Shown: positions 43,388 through 48,498 of the stretch, in pieces
How the letters are laid out: each line of letters starts with the position of its first letter
Position numbering within the stretch: position 1 is the stretch's first letter
From: Bacteroidales bacterium
GTDB lineage: Bacteria; Bacteroidota; Bacteroidia; Bacteroidales; WCHB1-69
NCBI GenBank assembly: GCA_016285145.1
Contig: JAEEQE010000021.1
Span: 1-48,498, forward strand
Direction of reading: 5' to 3'
DNA: 48,498 nt
Notes under the pieces: generated by a model
What the model was told of the DNA's origin: nothing
The model's database searches: none
Seen by the model: only the letters and a program-made list of their open reading frames with translations
Position numbers and translations under genes: made by a program

Positions 43388-44371
43388 TTAGCATCCGCTA
43401 CGATTGGGATTCTTGCCTATAGAAACATTTAGATTTACCGAGCCTTGGCTTTTCAGTAGATTATTTAGAGAATTCTTAAATCGCAAAAGCGTTTCTTTAC
43501 CACCTATCAATCCGATGCATCCTTCCGTTCCCTTTATGCCTCCATCTGGATGTATCCGTAACAAAGCCCTGCAAGTTTCAAATTTTGGATTTACATCAAA
43601 AGTAAAACCGATTCCGTAATTTTCATAAGAGCCTGTTCTATTATCTCGTAGGTTATTTACCATATAGTCGCCATTTTGTAAGGAACCATTCCCCCAACCA
43701 CCAGACAGAACATCGTAACTTTCTTTAACGAATTCTTTTTCACCGACTTTTTGCACGAATGTCAATTTGCCCACAGAAATAGGGCCTGTAAAATTAGGAT
43801 CACCATCTTTTTTTTCATCCAATGCTCCCTCATACTTCAATGCAGTCTCATCCACTTCACCAACATATTTAAAAGTTGGTTTTATTAACACACCAAGTCC
43901 GTATATTACATCTCCATTTTCACTTTGTTGGTAGACTTTATTGTCTTTTTTACCATCACTACCAAAATACGTTCCATTGAAAGAGTAATAATCCCCTATC
44001 TCCTCTCCGTTCGGATCCACGCACCTCACCGGATTATTCGCGCAATACGTATAAGGCGATAATGACGGATATTTCGAGGCCTGCGGGTCGACACTCAGCC
44101 AAACGCTCAAATCGCTGCTGTAATAGCGTGCGCCAAAGTAAGAGAAGCCGGTTTCTGCGTCGCGTTCTTTTGCGGAGAAGGTGAAAATGTAGCGGACAGG
44201 GGGCAGGGGACAGGGAACAGCAGGTGAATGGGCTCTGGAAATGCAGGCCGTAGGTCTGCAGGGCTCGGTAGTAGGGGTGACACACAAGCACACACGCACG
44301 CCGTAGGTGTGCGGGCATCTTGTGCGCGTCTGCGGGATATGCGGGTTATATGTTGGTGTTATGGTGCTCAT
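43388..44371 (-). CDS. Short RHS cassette with L,D-transpeptidase-like tip
   Basis: The ATG at 44371 follows a TATCTTCG box and starts the leader MSTITPTYNPHIPQT; an upstream ATG at 44401 is less likely. A spacer made from CAGGGGACAGGG-type repeats (CPLPPV) joins the second-array core FTFSAKERDAETGFSYFGAR, then WLSVDPQASKYPSLSPYTYC, NNPVRCVDPNGEE. The tip has RIHPDGG with His274 and GTEGCIGL with Cys285, a His/Gly-Cys pair in the style of YkuD L,D-transpeptidases and of DUF2778 (Tlde1-type) cell-wall toxins. The H-to-C distance of 11 is short. Peptidoglycan is the likely target. 327 residues. Confidence 0.78.
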   Translation of the reverse strand: MSTITPTYNPHIPQTRTRCPHTYGVRVCLCVTPTTEPCRPTACISRAHSPAVPCPLPPVRYIFTFSAKERDAETGFSYFGARYYSSDLSVWLSVDPQASKYPSLSPYTYCANNPVRCVDPNGEEIGDYYSFNGTYFGSDGKKDNKVYQQSENGDVIYGLGVLIKPTFKYVGEVDETALKYEGALDEKKDGDPNFTGPISVGKLTFVQKVGEKEFVKESYDVLSGGWGNGSLQNGDYMVNNLRDNRTGSYENYGIGFTFDVNPKFETCRALLRIHPDGGIKGTEGCIGLIGGKETLLRFKNSLNNLLKSQGSVNLNVSIGKNPNRSGC

Positions 44372-44379
44372 TTTGAGCG

Positions 44380-44387
44380 CGAAGATA
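44380..44387 (-). promoter_or_regulatory. TATCTTCG box before an RHS cassette
   Basis: Minus-strand TATCTTCG eight bases before the cassette ATG, as in the first array. Confidence 0.45.
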
Positions 44388-44435
44388 CGAAATAATTGCA
44401 ATTACCTGTCCACCTTTCGGAAGGAAATCGCATTT

Positions 44436-44480
44436 TTAGAGTTATGAAGCCAAGAAACCCAAAAGTTAAGAAACCATAAA
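44436..44480. repeat. AAGAAACC-AAAGTTAAG simple repeat
   Basis: Degenerate copy of the 1217-1276 family in the gap between two RHS units. Confidence 0.45.
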
Positions 44481-44566
44481 CTTTGTGTGTTAGGGGTTTG
44501 ACCGTTGGCATTAATTGGTATGGATTATTACATAATAAGTAAGAGTAACTATTACGTTAGAAAAAA

Positions 44567-45073
44567 TTACAAATGTTCAATCAGTGTTATACTAAAGGTG
44601 TCAATAAAAAAAGGTGTTGACAGTTGCTTTTCAAAAAATATAGTATAAATGCCTTTTTTAAATATGCGACTAAGTTGTTTAGATGATTTTTTCAAAAAAC
44701 GATTCCTTTTACCATTAGTCCATCCACAAGGCGGTTCTCCAAGATAAACAGGCATAACAACCAGATTACCAACTGTCATTGTGTCTTTAGGATTTTGTAA
44801 TCCAAGGGCGTAAATCTCCACTCTTTTCAATTCAAGTTCGGTACTATCGTGGTAAACAGAATCATTAAAGACCAATCCTGCAAAAACAGTTACGAAAGTA
44901 TATGACTTACTATATTTTAGAAACTCACGGGGAACATCATACACATGGCAATGAGAAATAGAAAGTGAGAGACTGTCTATTTTTATGTTATTAATACATG
45001 TCTCTTGGGCAGATGCCTTAATACAACACAAAGCAATCCAAATTATAACAACAATCGCAACAATCTTTTTCAT
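44567..45073 (-). CDS. Exported protein, likely immunity protein of the second zincin tip
   Basis: 168 residues with a signal peptide (VAIVVIIWIALCCIKASAQ). The mature part has beta strands (YTFVTVFAGLVFNDSVYHD, VEIYALGLQNPKD) and a basic stretch (KRNRFLKKSSKQLSR). The start overlaps the RHS stop by four bases. No known family. Role by position. Confidence 0.6.
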   Translation of the reverse strand: MKKIVAIVVIIWIALCCIKASAQETCINNIKIDSLSLSISHCHVYDVPREFLKYSKSYTFVTVFAGLVFNDSVYHDSTELELKRVEIYALGLQNPKDTMTVGNLVVMPVYLGEPPCGWTNGKRNRFLKKSSKQLSRIFKKGIYTIFFEKQLSTPFFIDTFSITLIEHL

Positions 45074-45945
45074 CTTAAAAAATTTTTTATAAGAGTGTTT
45101 TCATAAATATCATATCCCTCTTTGTAGCCATTGCTATACTTACCGTTCGCATTATGTTTGGAATATTGCAAAAATCCAGAAACAACATTGTTGAATTTCT
45201 TACGATCGAAATTTCCCATCAGCAAAAAACACGCATCTCCATAATATTTATGATACTCTGTTGGAGAGTTGTCAGATGGTGTGCCATTTAGAAGAGAAGA
45301 ATTCGCTGGTTCCATAATACAATTACCAGCAGCCTCACATTGCTGAGAAAGAACCGAAAAGGAGAATAGATTGGCTTCCACCTCATTAAAAATTGATGAT
45401 TCAGACCTTTTATTGTAGTCTTGATATGCATGAAACATTTCATGAGCCAGTGTCCCAACACTCTTGTCATTTCCATTAAGATATATTGTTTTGTCTTTCG
45501 GTGAAAAGCTACCTTGACCGCTGGACTTAATATCGGAACTTACGTTATAATGGCAATCGTCGCCATTCATAGCATCTATAAGAGTTTGCCCATTTTTGGT
45601 TTTATATATTTCATTCATGGTGTTCCATTTATCACGTGTACTTTCAGACACCTCGTCAGGGCAATTTTGTCCGGGTAAATAACGAATCCCATCAATTATC
45701 CAATCCTCCCCATTCGGATCCACCAACTTCACCGGGTTATCCGCGCAATACACATACGGGCTCAATGAGGGATATTTGTCACTCATCGGATCGACACTCA
45801 GCCAGATGGACAAATCGGAGCTGTAATACCTTGAACCAAAGTAAGAAAAGCCGGTTTCGGAGTCCTTTTCTTTTGCGGAGAAGGTGAAAGTCCAGGGGAC
45901 AGGGGTCAGGGGATTCACAGGACAGTATGGTCGATGGTGGTACAT
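45070..45945 (-). CDS. Short RHS cassette with HExxH metallopeptidase tip
   Basis: 291 residues. A 20-residue start made from CAGGGG repeats (CPVNPLTPVPW) joins TFTFSAKEKDSETGFSYFG and WLSVDPMSDKYPSLSPYVYC, then NPVKLVDPNGEDW. The tip has GTLAHEMFHAYQD (HEMFH at 168-172) and, about 20 residues later, NEVEANLFS whose glutamate can be the third zinc ligand, as in gluzincin-like toxin peptidases such as the M91 family. It is only 170 residues beyond the core. TAATTTCG stands at 45966-45973 before the start. Confidence 0.8.
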   Translation of the reverse strand: MYHHRPYCPVNPLTPVPWTFTFSAKEKDSETGFSYFGSRYYSSDLSIWLSVDPMSDKYPSLSPYVYCADNPVKLVDPNGEDWIIDGIRYLPGQNCPDEVSESTRDKWNTMNEIYKTKNGQTLIDAMNGDDCHYNVSSDIKSSGQGSFSPKDKTIYLNGNDKSVGTLAHEMFHAYQDYNKRSESSIFNEVEANLFSFSVLSQQCEAAGNCIMEPANSSLLNGTPSDNSPTEYHKYYGDACFLLMGNFDRKKFNNVVSGFLQYSKHNANGKYSNGYKEGYDIYENTLIKNFLR

Positions 45946-46026
45946 TGGTGGTGTTTTTAAAGGTGCGAAATTATGAAAAAATGAAATAATATTTCTGTCT
46001 GAATGAGGAATCTTTTCCTCAAAATA

Positions 46027-46470
46027 CTATTCATAAATACCCCATTCTGCACACACACCCTTTGATTCAATCAAATTCTTAAAGATTTCTTGTTTTTTTG
46101 ATGATGATGGCATGGGGATTCCGATGGGCTTTCTTTTATCTTGTATATATACCAACAAATCATAAGGTGACATAACAACTGTAGTGCGACCAAGAAGTGC
46201 ATCCTTAATATGGTCAATTTGGTTATATGATATGACTTTCTTCATGCGGAATAGATGTAATGGACGAATAACAACCATACAATTCTCATAAAAACACACA
46301 AATTGAAAAACAGAACAGATGAGAGGATAAAACAAGAGAAATTGACTGGCAATTACAGCCCACCATTTCCAGTCACATCCACTACATAATAAAAGAGCCG
46401 AAGAAATGACTGGAAAAGTCAAAATATACCAAGAAGCTATTCTCAAAAGAGGTTTCTTTTTATTCAACAT
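46027..46470 (-). CDS. Two-helix membrane protein, likely immunity protein
   Basis: 147 residues from ATG 46470, one base after the RHS stop; a longer form would overlap the RHS gene in another frame. Two transmembrane segments (ASWYILTFPVISSALLLCSG; WAVIASQFLLFYPLICSVFQ) and a cytoplasmic beta-rich part (ENCMVVIRPLHLFRMKKVIS) resembling a bacterial PH-like domain. Likely protects against the membrane-active RHS tip before it. Role by position. Confidence 0.55.
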   Translation of the reverse strand: MLNKKKPLLRIASWYILTFPVISSALLLCSGCDWKWWAVIASQFLLFYPLICSVFQFVCFYENCMVVIRPLHLFRMKKVISYNQIDHIKDALLGRTTVVMSPYDLLVYIQDKRKPIGIPMPSSSKKQEIFKNLIESKGVCAEWGIYE

Positions 46471-46471
46471 T

Positions 46472-47374
46472 TTATGATTTTTTCTTCTTGAACAAAGATG
46501 AAAATGTACTATAGGCACTGGAGGCAGCACTATAAATATTGTTTGCAATCTTGTTTGCATTTTTCTTGATTTCTTCCGTCCCTTTTACAACAATATTTTT
46601 CACATTACGACAAGACTCTCCAACTGATGTCATGGAGGTTGCTGTTTTCAAAAAAGTGACAGTGTTACTTGCCACTTTGCTATTGGCGGTAGCTCTTTGT
46701 GATACTGTTTGTCCGGAGGAATTAACAGTTGCGTCATCAACGCTATTTGCAGCAGAGAATACAGCTATAGTTGCTTCGATTGCACTTTCTGCTTCAATAG
46801 CTGTACCAGCGGATATCATCGCTGCTATAACAGAAACACCTACTTCAACATCTTGCATCGTCATTGCACCTTGATTGGCTCCATCACCACCCCCTTCTCC
46901 ATTTCTGTTATCACATGATCCAACGATTTTACGGTCAAGATAACACAACGCGTTTGATATCCAACTGGGCGGTTTCTCCCCCTCAATTTCCTCCCCGTTC
47001 GGATCCACCAACTTCACCGGGTTGTCCGCGCAATACACATACGGACTTAAAGAAGGATATTTCGAGGCTTGCGGATCAACGCTCAGCCAGATGCTTAAAT
47101 CCGAGGAGTAATACCTTGCTCCAAAGTAGCTTAGGCCCGTTTCCGCGTCGCGTTCTTTTGCGGAGAAGGTGTGCGTCCAGCGGGGCGTTGGGAATTGGGG
47201 ATTGGGAGTTGGGTGTTGGATTTTGGCTATTGGCCTTTGGCCGTTAGCTAGTGGCTTTTGGTTACTCCTGCGCCTCTTCGCCCCGCCAGCGAGTACGTGC
47301 GCCTGCGCGGGCGGCGCGGGAAGCACCACGTTGTGAGAGGAGGTGGGGTTATATGTGCGGGAGGATGAATTCAT
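46472..47374 (-). CDS. Short RHS cassette with alanine-rich unknown tip
   Basis: 300 residues. The leader MNSSSRTYNPTSSHN is followed by ~50 residues read from GCCAAT-type simple repeats (QKPLANGQRPIAKIQHPTPN), then the core THTFSAKERDAETGLSYFG and WLSVDPQASKYPSLSPYVYC. The tip opens with a linker shared with the next cassette (LDRKIVGS, NRNGEGGGDGANQ) and continues with an alanine- and serine-rich helical stretch (VEVGVSVIAAMISAGTAIE) and a lysine tail (FSSLFKKKKS). No catalytic motif; membrane insertion is possible. Coupled to the membrane protein that follows. Confidence 0.7.
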   Translation of the reverse strand: MNSSSRTYNPTSSHNVVLPAPPAQAHVLAGGAKRRRSNQKPLANGQRPIAKIQHPTPNPQFPTPRWTHTFSAKERDAETGLSYFGARYYSSDLSIWLSVDPQASKYPSLSPYVYCADNPVKLVDPNGEEIEGEKPPSWISNALCYLDRKIVGSCDNRNGEGGGDGANQGAMTMQDVEVGVSVIAAMISAGTAIEAESAIEATIAVFSAANSVDDATVNSSGQTVSQRATANSKVASNTVTFLKTATSMTSVGESCRNVKNIVVKGTEEIKKNANKIANNIYSAASSAYSTFSSLFKKKKS

Positions 47375-47622
47375 TTGTTTTTGTTTTTGTTTTTGTTGTT
47401 CTTATTTTTTCGATATTCGATTATTCCATCATCTATTACAACTACAATTCCTAAACTGCATAACATTGAAATTATGATAAATAACCATAATGATTGAATT
47501 ATTTCTTCCATACTCATAGGCTCTCTTCCTTTAAAAGAAAAATTATGAAGTAACAGGATGTTGGAAATTAACATAAATACAAATCCACAAATAAAAATAA
47601 TGATTTTATTTTTTCTTTTCAT
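47371..47622 (-). CDS. Small two-helix membrane protein, likely immunity protein
   Basis: 83 residues from ATG 47622 (an ATG at 47640 is possible). Two helices (KIIIFICGFVFMLISNILLL; LWLFIIISMLCSLGIVVVI) and a lysine-asparagine tail encoded by a TTTTTG repeat that is also the start region of the next RHS cassette. It overlaps the end of the RHS gene before it and, by four bases, the start of the next. Role by position. Confidence 0.55.
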   Translation of the reverse strand: MKRKNKIIIFICGFVFMLISNILLLHNFSFKGREPMSMEEIIQSLWLFIIISMLCSLGIVVVIDDGIIEYRKNKNNKNKNKNK

Positions 47623-48498
47623 TTTTCTCCCTTTCCCCAAAAAAAGTACGCACGACAGAATATCCTTTTGTCACAATATTAGCAGTTTCTGAAATCATAG
47701 TCAATATTGGCTTTTCCCCTGTTTTAACAGTTTTAGATATAATTTTAGTAGAACCCCCAGACAGAATACTTGCCGTTGCAACTATCTTATCTGATGTTGT
47801 TGCATTATTTTCGTAGATGTCTTTTCCTTTTATTATGGTTTTAGCATCATTAATGGTAGAGATTAATGGAAAAGAAATAGCAATTGCTTCAGCCACAGGC
47901 TTGACTGCATCTACCACTTTATCGTCTGTTACCTGATTTGCCCCATCACTATGTCCTTCCCCTTTTCGATTTTCCGAAGAACCAACAATTTTGCGGTCAA
48001 GGTTGTTTAAAAAGGTGGAAATTCTTCCAGGCGGTTTGCCCTCCTCAAATTCTTCCCCATCCGGATCCACCAATTTCACCGGGTTATTAGCGCAATAAAC
48101 ATACGGGCTTAGAGAAGGATATTTGTCACTCATCGGATCCACACTGAGCCAAATGCTCAAGTCGCTGCTGTAATAGCGTGCGCCAAAATAAGATAGGCCC
48201 GTTTCGGAATCCTTTTCTTTTGCGGAGAAGGTGTGCATGGCATGCCAGTTGGTTGTCCTCTGGTCAACAAAATCTTCACCCCAAGGTAGATAGTGCAAAT
48301 GTTGCACGGCGGAACCGTCGGTGTAGGTTATCCACGAAGACGAACCAAGATGGTCAGTGTGGTACCAGTAGCAGTCGGGCTCTGGATCATTATTGTCGCG
48401 CCAATAGTTCCGGAGCTCCAACAAACGATCCTCCTCCACAACGGGGGAGACATTTGTACAACCCATCACCGCTGAGAAATGTTCGATTTCTGTGTTGT
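47606..48498 (-). CDS. RHS protein, 5' end beyond the window, with pretoxin-like tip
   Basis: The frame stays open to the right edge, so the gene is longer than seen and may be the full-length RHS parent of the second array. Visible from the edge: CYWYHTDHLGSSSWITYTDG and VQHLHYLPWGEDF, the RHS core just before the cassettes branch, then HTFSAKEKDSETGLSYFGAR and WLSVDPMSDKYPSLSPYVYC. The tip opens with LDRKIVGSSENRKGEG, as in the neighbour, then PLISTINDAKTIIKGKDIYE and TSDKIVATASILSGGSTKI, which resembles the pretoxin TG domain (PF14449) that precedes many toxin domains. No toxin domain follows; the tail is basic. Confidence 0.8.
   Translation of the reverse strand, partial: NTEIEHFSAVMGCTNVSPVVEEDRLLELRNYWRDNNDPEPDCYWYHTDHLGSSSWITYTDGSAVQHLHYLPWGEDFVDQRTTNWHAMHTFSAKEKDSETGLSYFGARYYSSDLSIWLSVDPMSDKYPSLSPYVYCANNPVKLVDPDGEEFEEGKPPGRISTFLNNLDRKIVGSSENRKGEGHSDGANQVTDDKVVDAVKPVAEAIAISFPLISTINDAKTIIKGKDIYENNATTSDKIVATASILSGGSTKIISKTVKTGEKPILTMISETANIVTKGYSVVRTFFGEREKNEKKK

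Overview
Organism. The window reads as a chromosome segment of an anaerobic member of the Bacteroidales. The evidence is: repeated -7 boxes of the Bacteroidetes type TAnnTTTG, mostly TATCTTTG, upstream of genes on both strands; a FISUMP-domain surface protein; an OmpA/PD40/TPR envelope protein whose domain order matches the type IX secretion protein PorE; HU-independent housekeeping genes of Bacteroidetes type (murC, tpiA, gyrB, hflX, aroE, dciA-like); the oxygen-sensitive ribonucleotide reductase pair nrdD/nrdG; and both subunits of B12-dependent lysine 5,6-aminomutase, which points to amino-acid fermentation as in Porphyromonas relatives. The species cannot be named from the sequence. Layout. 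1-0.7 kb: 3' end of a FISUMP protein and its terminator. 0.7-2.1 kb: no intact gene, but two copies of a MITE-like inverted-repeat element and simple-repeat patches. 2.1-4.6 kb: a retron-like operon (structured RNA with complementary ends, NAxxH/VTG reverse transcriptase, and an overlapping DnaB-like RecA-fold protein whose Walker A lysine is Asp). 4.6-5.2 kb: HicB-like antitoxin behind a tiny ORF and a palindromic operator. 5.2-9.5 kb: tpiA - OmpA/PD40 protein - murC operon. 9.7-17.3 kb: first array of short RHS tip cassettes, each followed by a lipoprotein or membrane protein that is the likely immunity gene. 17.3-30.7 kb: aminopeptidase P, a KamB-like P-loop protein, two envelope proteins, a two-gene outer-membrane unit with a helix-hairpin-helix protein, glycosyltransferase, ftsE, gyrB, kamE, small membrane and Smr proteins. 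30.1-37.3 kb: DUF362 ferredoxin, kamD, glycosyltransferase, nrdG, nrdD, with a cobalamin riboswitch in front of nrdD. 37.5-42 kb: AAA/DUF4143 ATPase, hflX, dciA-like, aroE, dedA. 42-48.5 kb: a second RHS tip-cassette array with a different core, running off the right edge. How the parts fit. B12 links two loci: KamDE needs adenosylcobalamin, and nrdDG is likely switched off when B12 is present. The two RHS arrays hold eight toxin-immunity-like pairs and one remnant; at least five of the tips show peptidase or transpeptidase-like catalytic motifs, and most partners have signal peptides, so targets outside the cytoplasm are likely. The tips and their partners are AT-rich while the RHS cores are GC-rich, the usual mosaic of polymorphic toxins. 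The least familiar unit is the retron operon with the DnaB-like partner; I cannot match it with confidence to a described retron type.
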